A stretch of 64,000 nt of DNA from Streptomyces sp. V2I9 (GTDB lineage Bacteria > Actinomycetota > Actinomycetes > Streptomycetales > Streptomycetaceae): contig NZ_JAUSZJ010000003.1 in NCBI RefSeq assembly GCF_030817475.1, forward strand, positions 1 to 64,000, given 5' to 3'. Position 1 is the stretch's first letter. Each line of letters opens with the position of its first letter. Both the position numbers and the translations under genes were made by a program. Under the pieces are notes generated by a model. That model was not told where the DNA came from. It saw nothing but the letters and a program-made list of their open reading frames with translations, and did not search any database. Of the stretch, positions 32,946 to 44,900 are shown in pieces.

Positions 32946-35900
32946 TCATTCGGGTGCTCCGTCGCCGAGCTGGTCGCGGATCAGGTTGATCAGCTCGTCG
33001 TCGTCCGCGGCCTGGATGCGGTCGGTCGCGGTGTTCTCCGCGGCGGCCGGCCGGTCGGCGGTCCATCGGTCGAGGAATGCCTGCAGGCGGACGGTGACCC
33101 GTGCCCTGGACAGTCCGTCCGGCGGCGAGTCGGCCATGGCCGCTTCCAGGGTGTCCAGTGCCCCGATGAGCGGCTCGATGTCGGTGGCCGGGCCGGCGCC
33201 GGGGAGTGTGGCGTGCAGGTGGTCGGCGAGGGCGGCGGGTGTCGGGTAGTCGAAGACGATCGTCGAGGGGAGGGGTGTGCCGCACTGGCGTGCCAGCAGG
33301 TCGCGGAATTCGACGGCGGTCAGCGAGTCGAAGCCGAGGTCCTGGAAGGGGCGGGTGCTGTCGATCTGCTCGTGGGCGGCGTAGCGGAGTACGACGGCCA
33401 GTGCGCTTCTGATCACCTCTGTCAGTTCGGTGAGGCGTTCGGCGGTGGTCAGGGTGGCGAGTCGGGCTCGCAGGCCGGTGTCGGTCTCCTTCTCGGTGGG
33501 TGGGTCGGCCGGTGCCGGGGTGGCGGCTTCGGGCAGTTCGCGCAGGAGGGGGCTGGGCCTGGTGGAGGTGAATGCCGGGGTGAACCGGGTCCAGTCGACG
33601 TCGGCGACGGTCAGGTTCGTTTCGCCGCTGTCGACCGCCTGGGCCAGTGCGGCGATCGCGAGGGCCGGGTCGAGGGGTGCCAGGCCGCGGCGGCGCAGGA
33701 ATTCTTCCGCTTCCCCGGAGACTGCCATGCCGGCTTCGGCCCAGGGGCCCCAGGCGATCGAGGTGGCGGCCCGGTTGTGGTGGGCGCGGCGTCGGGCGAG
33801 GGCGTCGAGGTAGGCGTTGCCGGCTGCGTAGAGTGCTTGGCCGCCGCTGCCCCAGGTGGCGGCGATGGAGGAGAAGACGACGAAGAGTTCGAGGTCGGTG
33901 TCTTCGGTGAGTCGGTCGAGGTGGGTGGCGCCGAGCATTTTGCCGTCGGTGATCTTCGTGATGTCGGTGAGCGGGGTGGTTGCGACCGGGCCGGTTTGGG
34001 CGGTGCCGGCGGCGTGGACGATGCCGAGCAGGGGGCGGTCGGCGGGTATGGCGGCGAGCAGTTCGGTGACCGCGTTCGGGTCGGCGATGTCGCAGGGGGT
34101 GATGGTGGCCTGTGCGCCGAGGTTTCTCAGTTCGGTGAGCAGGTCGTCGGCTCCGGGTGCCTGTGTGCCGCGGCGGCTGGTGAGGAGCAGGTCCGACACT
34201 CCGCGTTCGGCGAGCCATCGTGCGACCGAGGCGCCCAGTGCGCCGGTGCCGCCGGTGATCAGGACCGTGCCGGGTCGGGAGGGTGTCCAGGCCGGTGCGG
34301 TGGGGTCGGACCGGTCGGCTCGGATGAGGCGGCGGGCGTGGAGCCGGCCGTCGCGGAGGGCGAGTTGGTCTTCGTCCGTGTCGCCGCGTAGTGCGGTGGC
34401 GAGGTGGGTGAGGTCGTGGTGGCCGTGGGTGGGGAGGTCGATGAGGCCGCCCCAGCGGTGGGGGTGTTCCAGTGCCACGGTTTGTCCGAAGCCCCAGAGT
34501 CGTGCGTGTTCGGCGCGGGTGATGGGGTCGGTCGTGTCGATGGCGACGGCGCCGCGGGTCAGGGTCCACAGGGGGGCGGTGAGTTCGGTGTCGCCGAGGG
34601 CTTGGACGAGGGTGAGGGCCACTGCGAGTTCGGCTCGGTGGCCTGCCGGGTGGACGATTCCGCGGAGGTCGTCCGTCGCGGTTGCGGCGAGTCGGGTGGC
34701 CAGTCGGTGCCGGTCGGGGTGGGTCGGGTCGATGGTCAGGGGGAGGACGTGGGCTCCGGCGGTGCGGAGTGCGTCTTCGATGTCGGTGTTGTCGTCGCCT
34801 GTCTCGGTGACGAGGAGCCAGGTGCCGTCGAGGGTGGTGGCGGGGGTGGCGACCGGGGTCCATGCGACCTGGTAGCGCCAGTTGTCGACCGTCGCGCGCT
34901 GTTGTGAGTGCCGTCGCCAGGACGAGAGTGCGGGCAGGACTTCGGCCAGGGCCTCGGGTGGTGCGGGGAGCCGGAGGGTGTCGGCGATCTCGGTTGCGTC
35001 CTGGCGTTCGACCGCCGCCCAGAACCGGGATTCGCCGGGGGGCAGGGCCGGTGCGGGGGCCGGGGCCGGGGTCGCCGGTTCGGGCCAGTAGCGGTCGCGC
35101 TGGAAGGCGTAGGTGGGCAGGGTGATCTGCCGGCCGGGTGCGGGTACGGCCGCGTTCCAGTCGACGTCGGCGCCGAGGGCCCATATCCGGCCGAGGGCGG
35201 CCCACGCTGTGCGTACCTCGTCGCGGTCGCGTCGCAGGACGGGGGCGAAGGCGCCGGTCGCGCCGGACCGGCGGGCCATCGCGCACAGCACGCCGTCGGG
35301 GCCGAGTTCCACGAAGCGGGTGACGCCGTGTTCGGTCAGCCGGTGTACGGCGTCGGCGAATCGGACGGTTTCGCGTACCTGTCGGATCCAGTAGTCGGGG
35401 GTGGTCGGGTCGGCTCCGGCCATGGCGGGGATGAGGGGGATGCGGGGTTCGGCGAAGGTCATCGAGCCGGCGGTCTTCGCGAATTCGGCGAGCATGGGTT
35501 CCATCAGGGCCGAGTGGAAGGCGTGGGAGACGGTGAGGCGGCTGGTCCTGCGGCCTTGGGCCGTCCACTTCCCGGCGAATTCCTCGACCGTGCGGGTGTC
35601 GCCGGAGACCACCACCGAGGTCGGGCCGTTGACGGCGGCGATGTCCAGGCGGCCTTGGACCGCTTCGAGGACGTCCTCCTCGGTGGCTTCCACGGCGAGC
35701 ATGGCCCCGCCGGCGGGGAGGGCCTGCATCAGGCGGCCGCGTTCCGCGACGAGGGCGCAGGCGTCGGTCAGGGAGAGGATTCCCGCGCAGTGGGCGGCGG
35801 CGATCTCTCCGACCGAGTGTCCGAGCAGGACGTCCGGGGTCACTCCCCAGGATTCCAGCAGCCGGAACACGGCGACCTCGACGGCGAACAGTCCGGCCTG

Positions 35901-38900
35901 GGTCCACATGGTGTCGTCCAGGCCGTCGCCGTCGAAGACGACGTCGCGCACGGGGCGTTCGTGCTTCAGGTCGAGCTCGGCGCAGACCGCGTCGAAGGCG
36001 TCGGCGTACGCCGGGAACGTCTCGTACAGTCCCCGTCCCATGCCGGCGCGCTGGGTGCCCTGGCCGGTGAAGAGGAACGCGGTGCGGCCTTCGCCGGCGG
36101 TCTCCGAGATCAGGTCGGTGGCGGGTTCGCCGGCGGCGAGTGCGGTGAGGCCTGTGAGGAGGTCGTCGTGGCTGTCGCCCAGGATGACCGCGCGGTGCTG
36201 GAGGTCGGCGCGGGAGAGCAGGGATCTGGCGATGTCGGCCGGTGCCGGGGGTTCGGGGTGTGTGGAGAGGGTGTCGTGCAGTCGCCGGGCTTGTGCGGCG
36301 AGTGCGGTGGCGGTGCGGCCGGATATCAGCCAGGGCGGTGTGGTTCCGGCGGCCGGGTGGCCGGCCGGGGTTTCGTGCGGGTGGCCGGCCGGGGTTTCGT
36401 GGTGGGCCGGGGCCGGTTCGGCTTCCAGGATGATGTGGGCGTTGGTGCCGCTGATGCCGAAGGAGGAGACGCCGGCTCGGCGCGGGCGGCCCGTTTCGGG
36501 CCACGGTCGTGCCCGGGTGAGGAGTTCGACCGCGCCGGCGGTCCAGTCGGCCTGGGGGGTGGGTTCATCGGCGTGCAGGGTGGGCGGCAGTGTGCCGTTG
36601 CGCATGGCCAGGACCATCTTGATGACGCCGGCGACGCCGGCGGCGGCCTGGGTGTGGCCGATGTTGGATTTGATCGAGCCGAGCCAGAGCGGGCGGTCGG
36701 TGTCGCGGTCCTGGCCGTACGTCGCCAGGAGTGCCTGGGCCTCGATGGGGTCGCCCAGGCGGGTTCCGGTGCCGTGGGCCTCGACCGCGTCGACGTCGTC
36801 CGGGGCCAGGCCGGCCGTGGCGAGCGCCTGGCGGATGACCCGCTGCTGGGCGGGCCCGTTGGGGGCGGTCAGACCGTTGGACGCACCGTCCTGGTTGACC
36901 GCGCTCCCCCGCACCACCGCGAGGACTTCGTGGCCGTTGCGGCGGGCGTCGGAGAGCCGCTCCACCAGGAGGACGCCGGCGCCTTCGCCCCAGCCGGTGC
37001 CGTCGGCGTCGGCGGAGAAGGCTTTGCAGCGTCCGTCGTGGGCGAGGCCGCCCTGCCGGGCGAACTCGGTGAACGCGGCTTCGGTGGACATGATGGACAC
37101 GCCGCCGGCGAGTGCGAGATCGCATTCGCCGCGCCGCAGGGCCTGGGCGGCGAGGTGGAGCGCCACCAGGGAGGACGAGCAGGCGGTGTCGATGGTGAGT
37201 GCGGGTCCTTCCAGGCCGAAGGCGTAGGAGACCCGGCCGGACAGTACCGCGGCCGCGTTGCCGGTGGCGGTGTGGGCGTCGAGGCCCGGGTCGCCGGCTC
37301 CGGCCAGCACCACGGGGTAGTCCTGTCCGTTGGTGCCGACGAACATGCCGATGGACCGGCCGCGTACGGCGTGGGGGTCGATTCCGGCGGATTCGAAGGT
37401 TTCCCACACGGTTTCGAGGAGGACTCGTTGCTGGGGGTCCATGGCCATGGCTTCGCGTGGGCTGATGCCGAAGAGTCCGGCGTCGAAGTCCGCGGCTCCG
37501 TCGACGAAGCCGCCGCGCCGGGCGAGGGTGTCGGGCAGTGCGGTGAGGTCCCAGCCCCGGTCGGTGGGGAAGGCGGTCATGGCGTCGACCTTGCCGATGA
37601 GCAGGTCCCACAGGTCGTCGGGGCTGGTGACGCCGCCGGGCAGCCGGCACGCCATGCCGACGAGTGCCAGGGGCTCGTCGGGGTCGGTGGCGGTCGGTGC
37701 GGGGGGGGTGGCGGCCGGGGTGTGGGGGTGTTCGTCGCCGAGGAGTTCTCCGCCGAGGAACTGTGCCAGTTCGGTGGGGGTGGGCCGGTCGAAGACCAGG
37801 GAGGCGGGCAGTCGCAGTCCGGTGCGGGTGGCGGCGAGGTTGCGGAATTCGACGGCTGCCAGGGAGTCGAAGCCGAGGTCCCGGAACGCCTGGCCGGCGC
37901 CGACCGCTTCGGCCGAGTCGTGTCCCAGGACGGTTGCCGCCCAGGTGCGGACCGCTGCGAGCAGCAGTGCGTGGCGGCGGGCTGCCGGGGCGGCGGTGAG
38001 TTCCGCGCGGAGCTGCTGGGCGGGTGTGGTGTCGGTGGCCGGGGTCCGGGCGGAGGCTGCTTCGGGCAGTTCGGTGAGCAGGGCGCCGGGGCGTGTGCCG
38101 GTCGGTCCGGCGGCGTACCGCGGCCAGTGGATGTCGGCGATCATCGGGTCCTGGTCGCCGGTGAGGGCTCCTGCCAGGGCGGTGAGGGCCAGTTCGGGGT
38201 CGAGGGGGGACAGGCCGCCGCGTCGTAGCCGGTCGGTGACCGTCGGGTCGTCGGCGGCCATGCCGTCCCGGGCCCAGGGGCCCCAGGCGATCGAGGTGCC
38301 GGGGAGTCCGCGGTGCCGGCGGGTGTGCATCCACGCGTCGACGAAGGCGTTGGCGGCGGCGTAGTTGCCCTGTCCCGCGCTGCCGAGTGTCGCGGCGAGC
38401 GAGGAGTAGGCGACGAAGAAGTCCAGTGGTGTTCCGTGGGTCGCTTCGTCCAGTGCGACCAGTCCGGATGTTTTCGCCGCCAGGACGGTGTCGAAGCGTT
38501 CGGGGGTGAGCGTGTCGAGTGTGCCGTCGTCCAGTACTCCGGCGGCGTGGACGACTCCGATCAGGGGGTGGTCGTCGGGGAGGCGCTCGAGTGCGCCGGT
38601 CAGGGTGGTGCGGTCGGTGATGTCGCCGGTTTCGACGGTGACCTTGGTGCCGCGGGCGGCGAGTTCGGCGACGAGTTCGGGGATGCCCGGTGCCCGGGTG
38701 CCGCGTCGGCCGATGAGGACGATGTGGGGTACGCCTCGGTCGGCGAGCCAGCGGGCGGTCGTCGTGCCGAGTGCTCCGGTGCCTCCGGTCACCAGTACGG
38801 TGCCGGGCCGGGACGGCGTCCACGGGGTGGTGCGGGTGGTTCCGGCGCGTACCAGGCGGCGGCCGTAGACGCCGGCTGCGCGGACCGCGATCTGGTCCTC

Positions 38901-41900
38901 GCCGGTGTGGCCGCCGAGGACGGCGGCGAGGCGTGCTCCTGCCCTGGTGTCCAGTACGGGCGGGAGGTCGATCAGGCCGCCCCAGCGGTCGGGGTGTTCC
39001 AGTGCGGCGACGCGGCCGAGTCCCCAGATCTGGGCGGGTTGCGCGGCGGGGGCGGTGTCCGACGGTCCGACGGAGACGGCGCCGGTGGTGAGCGCCCAGA
39101 GGGGGGCGTCGATCTCGGCGTCGCCGAGGGCTTGGAGCAGGCGCAGGGTGAGCCGGAGGGAGGCGGGTGTCGTGGAGTGGGTGGTGGGGTCGTCGGCCCA
39201 GGCGGCGAGGGAGATCACTCCGCTGAGCGGGCCGGTTCCGGCGAGTTGTGCGGCGAGGGCTGCTCGGTCCGTGCCGGTGGGGGTGAGGTGGACGGTTTCG
39301 GCGCCCGCGTCGGCGAGTGCGGAGGACAGCTGCCGGGTGGGGGCGGGGGTCGGCTGTTGTTCGGGGGTGATCACCAGCCAGCGGCCGGTCAGTACGGGGG
39401 TTGTGGGCAGGTCGGGGACCGGGCGCCAGGTGGTGAGGTAGCGCCAGGAGTCGATCGCGGACTCCTTCTGCTGCTGTCGCCGCCAGGTGGAGAGGACCGG
39501 GAGTGCCGCGCCGAGCAGGTCCGGGGTGCTGGGGTTGTCCAGGAGGTCGGCGAGGGCGTCGATGTCCTGGTGTTCGACGGCGTCCCAGAAGCGGGAGTCC
39601 GTGGTGCGGGGGGCCGGCCGCGCGGCCTCGGCGGTGGTGGTGCGGGGCCAGTACCGGTCGCGTTGGAAGGGGTAGGTGGGCAGGGTGGTGCGGCGGCCGC
39701 CGGGGGTGAGTGCGGACCAGTCGGCGTTCGCGCCGTCGGTCCACAGCCGGGCGAGGGCGTGCAGCGCGGTGGTGGTGTCGTCGCGGTCGGCCCGGAGGAC
39801 GGGGGCGGCGGTGGCGTCGAGGTCGGCCTGTCGGGCCATTCCGCACAGCACTGCGTCGGGGCCCAGTTCCACCAGGCGGGTGATGCCTTCCTGTCGCAGC
39901 GTGTCGACCCCGTCGGCGAAGCGGACGGTTTCGCGGACGTGTCGTACCCAGTAGTCCGGGTTGGAGAGGAGTCCGGGCGCGGCGAGCCGGCCGGTCAGGT
40001 TGGACACGAGGGGGATGCGGGGCTCGGCGAAGCCGGTCTGCTTCAGCACCGTGGCGAATTCGGCGAGCATGGGTTCCATCAGGGCCGAGTGGAAGGCGTG
40101 GGAGACCGTGAGGCGGTGGGTGCGGCGCCCCTGCGCCGACCAGGTCGCGGCGAACCCGTCGACCGTGGCGGTGTCGCCGGAGACCACCACCGAGGTCGGC
40201 CCGTTGACCGCCGCGATGTCCAGACGGCCCTGTACGTCGGCGGCCACCTCTTCCTCGGTGGCCTCCACCGCGAGCATCGCCCCACCCGCAGGCAGAGCCT
40301 GCATCAGACGACCGCGGGCCGCGACGAGCCGGCACGCGTCCACGAGCGAGAACACCCCCGCACAATGAGCCGCCGCGATCTCCCCCACCGAATGCCCCAG
40401 CAGGACATCGGGAACCACACCCCACGACTCCAACAACCGGAACACGGCGACCTCCACCGCGAACAACCCGGCCTGGGCCCACACCGTGTCGTCCAGACCA
40501 CCACCACCGAAGACGACCTCACGCACCGGACGCTCCAGATACGCATCCAACTCCGCACAGACCGCATCGAACGCACCCGCATACACCGGGAACGCCTCGT
40601 ACAACCCCCGGCCCATACCCGCACGCTGAGCACCCTGACCGGTGAACAGGAACGCGGTCCGGCCCCGGCTGGTCTCCGCCGCGTGGGTGTGCGGGGCGGT
40701 CGAGCCGTCGGCCAGTGCGGCGAGGCCGGTGAGGAGTTCGTCCCGCTCGGTGCCGAGGACCACCGCGCGGTGGTCCAGGGCGGCGCGGGTGGTGGCCAGC
40801 GACCAGGCGACGTCGTACGGGTCGGCGGGGTGCCGGGTCAGCAGTCCGCGCAGTCGGGCGGCCTGGGCGCGCAGTCCTTCGGCGGTCTTCGCGGACAGTG
40901 TCCAGCCCAGGGGGCGCGGGGTGCGGGCGGGTGCGGGTGCCCGGTCGTCGGGGGCCGGGGCGTTCTCCAGCACGATGTGCGCGTTGGTGCCGCTGATGCC
41001 GAACGAGGACACGCCGGCCCGGCGGGGCCGGTCGGAGTGCGGCCAGGGGCGGGCTTCGGTGAGGAGTTTCACCGCGCCGGCGGTCCAGTCGACGTGCGGG
41101 GTCGGTTCGTCCACGTGGAGGGTCGCGGGGAGGGTGCCGTGGCGCATGGCCATGACCATCTTGATGACGCCGGCGACGCCGGAGGCGGCCTGGGTGTGGC
41201 CGATGTTGGATTTGATCGAGCCGAGCCAGAGGGGGTGGTTCTCGTCCCGGTCCTGCCCGTAGGTCGCCAGGAGTGCCTGGGCCTCGATGGGGTCGCCCAG
41301 GCGGGTTCCGGTGCCGTGGGCCTCGACCGCGTCGACGTCGTCCGGGGCCAGGCCGGCCGTGGCGAGCGCCTGGCGGATGACCCGCTGCTGGGCGGGCCCG
41401 TTGGGGGCGGTCAGCCCGTTGGACGCACCGTCCTGGTTGACCGCGCTCCCCCGCACCACCGCGAGGACTTCGTGGCCGTTGCGGCGGGCGTCGGAGAGCC
41501 GCTCCAGGACCAGGACGCCGGCGCCTTCGCCCCAGCCGGTGCCGTCGGCGCTGCCGGCGAAGGATTTGCAGCGTCCGTCGGAGGCCAGGCCGTCCTGGCG
41601 GGCGAACTCGGCGAACGCGGCGGGTGACACCATGACCGTCACCCCGCCGGCGAGGGCCATCTCGCATTCGCCGTTGCGCAGCGCCTGGGCCGCCCAGTGC
41701 AGGGCCACCAGGGACGAGGAGCAGGCGGTGTCGACGGTGACGGCCGGGCCCTCCAGGCCGAAGGTGTAGGCGACGCGGCCGGAGATCACGCTGTTGGCGG
41801 TGCCGGCCAGGCGGTATCCGTCGGCGCCTTCGAGGTCGTCGCCCGGGCCTCCGTAGCCGGAGGCGGAGGCGCCGGCGAAGACGCCGACGGGGCGGCCGCG

Positions 41901-44900
41901 CAGGGAGCGCGGGTCGAGTCCGGCCGATTCGAACGCTTCCCAGGAGACTTCGAGGAGGAGCCGCTGCTGGGGGTCCATGGCGAGGGCTTCGCGTGGGCTG
42001 ATGCCGAACAGGGCGGCGTCGAACTGGGTGGCGTCGTCGACGAATCCGCCGCGGGCGGCGGTGCCGGTCACGATGTCGCTGGGCCATGCGCGGTCGGCGG
42101 GGAACTCGGCGATGCCGTCGATGCCGTGGGCGACGAGGTCCCAGAGTTGCTCGGGGTCGCGTACTCCGCCGGGGTAGCGGGCGCTCATGCCGACGATCGC
42201 TATGGCGTCGTCCTCGACGCGGGCAGTGGGGGTGGGGGTGGGGCCGGTGGCCGGGGCGGGGTGTTCGAGCAGTTCGGCGGTGAGGTGGTCGGCCAGTGCG
42301 GTGGGGTTGGGGTGGTCGAAGACCAGGGTGGCCGGCAGGGCCAGTCCGGTGTCGGCGCCCAGGAGGTTGCGCAGTTCGACGGCGGTGAGCGAGTCGAAGC
42401 CGAGGTCGCGGAAGGAGCGTTCGGGTTCGATCGCTTGAGGGGAGGGGTGGCCGAGGGAGACGGCGGTGCGGGCCCGGATCAGGTCGAGGAGCATGCCGTG
42501 GCGGCGGGCGGCGGGTGCTGCGGCCAGTTCGTCGCGGAAGGTGGAGCTCCGGTCGGTGGTGGGGGCCGGGGCGAGGGCTGTGGTGGCTTCGGGCAGGTCG
42601 GTGAGCAGTGCGCTGGTGCGGCCGGAGGTGAAGGCGGGGGCGAAGCGTTCCCAGTCGACGTCGGCGACGGTCACACAGCTCTCGTCGAGTTCCACCGCGC
42701 GTTGGAGGGCGCGGACGGCGAGGTCCGGTGCCATGGCGTTGAGGCCGTGGCGGTGGAGGTATGCCTCGGCTCCGTCCTGTCCGGCCATGCCGTCGCCTTC
42801 CCACGGGCCCCAGGCCACCGAGGTGCCGGTGTGTCCGTGTGCGCGGCGCTGTTCGACGAGGGCGTCGAGGTGGGCGTTGGCGGCGGCGTAGACGCCTTGT
42901 CCGCCGCTGCCCCAGGTGGCGGCGATGGAGGAGAAGACGACGAACAGGTCGAGGTCGGTGGTCCGGGTCAGTTCGTCGAGGTGGGTGGCGCCGGTCGCCT
43001 TGGCGGCCAGGACGCGGGTGATCTCGGTTTCGTCGGTGTCGGCGAGCGGTACGGCCTGGGGGGCGCCGGCCGCGTGCACGATGCCGGTCAGGGGGTGTTC
43101 TGCGGGGATGGTGTCCAGGGCGGCGGCCAGCGCTGTGCGGTCGGTGACGTCGCAGGCGGCGATGGTGACCCGGGTGCCGTGGGCGGCGAGTTCGTCGGCC
43201 AGGGCGGTGGCGTTGGGGGTGTCGGGGCCCCGGCGTCCGAGGAGCAGCAGGTGGGGTGCGCCTCGTTCGGACAGCCAGCGGGCCACGTGGGTGCCGAGGG
43301 CTCCGGTGCCGCCGGTGATGACGATGGTTCCGGTGGGTGTGTAGGGGGTGGTGGCGGGTTCGTGGGTGGTGGCGCGGGTCAGGCGGCGGCCGTAGGCGCC
43401 GGAGGTGCGTACGGCGATCTGGTCCTCGTCGGTGCCGCCGGCCAGTACGGACAGCAGGGTGCGGGTGGCGCGGTCGTCGAGTTCGGCCGGGAGGTCGATC
43501 AGGCCGCCCCAGCGGTGGGGCTGTTCGAGTGCGGCGACGCGGCCGAGTCCCCAGGCTTGTGCGTGGGGGACGTGGCGCAGGGGGTCGGAGCGGCCGATCG
43601 ACACCGCCCCGCTGGTGAGCATCCACAGGGGTGCGTCCAGGCCGGTGTCGTCGAGGTGTTTCAGCAGTGCCAGCGAGGCGGTGACCGTGTCGGTGGTGGG
43701 GGCCAGGGCGATGACGGCGGTGACGTCGGCGGAGGCGCCCGGTTCCTGGCGGCCGGTTTCGGGGTCCAGCAGGGTGGCTTGTGCGCCGGCGGTGCGGAGT
43801 GCGTCGGCGATGCGGGCGGCCTGTTCGGCGTCGGCCGGGTCGGCTGCGACGAGCCAGGTGCCGGTGAGTGCGGGGGTGGTGGTGAGGTGGTTGAGGGGGG
43901 TCCAGGTGACGCGGTAGCGCCAGGATCCGATCACTGATTCCTGGTGGCGGGAGCGCCGCCACCGGGAGAGGGCGGGGATGACGGCGTTCAGGTGGGGGGA
44001 GGCGTCGGGCAGGTCGATGGTGTCGGCGAGTTCGGTGAGGTCGGTGCGGTCGACCGCGGCCCAGAAGCGTGCTTCGTCGGCGTCGGCGGGGGTGGCCGGG
44101 TGGGTCGTCGGGGTGTGCGGCTGGGGCCAGTAGCGTTCCCGTTGGAAGGCGTAGGCCGGGAGGGGGGTGGGGCGGCCGGTGGGCAGGACGGTCTGCCAGT
44201 CGATGGTGGTGCCGGTGGCCCAGAGGCGGCCGAGGGCGGTCAGGGCGGTTTCGTGTTCGTCCCGGTCGCGGCGGAGTACGGGTGCGAACACGGCGTCGGG
44301 GATGCTCTGTTGTGCCATGGCGCAGAGCACTGCGTCGGGGCCGACCTCGACGAAGCGGGTGACGCCGCGGTCGGCAGCTTCGTGTATGCCGTCGGCGAAT
44401 CGGACGGTTTCGCGTACTTGGCGCACCCAGTATTCGGGGGTGGGGAGCGTGGCGTCCGTCATGGCGGGGATGACGGGGATGCGGGGTTCGGCGTAGCTGA
44501 CGGTTTTCACGGTGGTGGCGAATTCGGCGAGCATGGGTTCCATCAGGGCCGAGTGGAAGGCGTGGGAGACCGTGAGGCGGTGGGTGCGGCGCCCCTGCGC
44601 CGACCAGGTCGCGGCGAACCCGTCGACCGTGGCGGTGTCGCCGGAGACCACCACCGAGGTCGGCCCGTTGACCGCCGCGATGTCCAGACGGCCCTGTACG
44701 TCGGCGGCCACCTCTTCCTCGGTGGCCTCCACCGCGAGCATCGCCCCACCCGCAGGCAGAGCCTGCATCAGACGACCGCGGGCCGCGACGAGCCGGCACG
44801 CGTCCACGAGCGAGAACACCCCCGCACAATGAGCCGCCGCGATCTCCCCCACCGAATGCCCCAGCAGGACATCGGGAACCACACCCCACGACTCCAACAA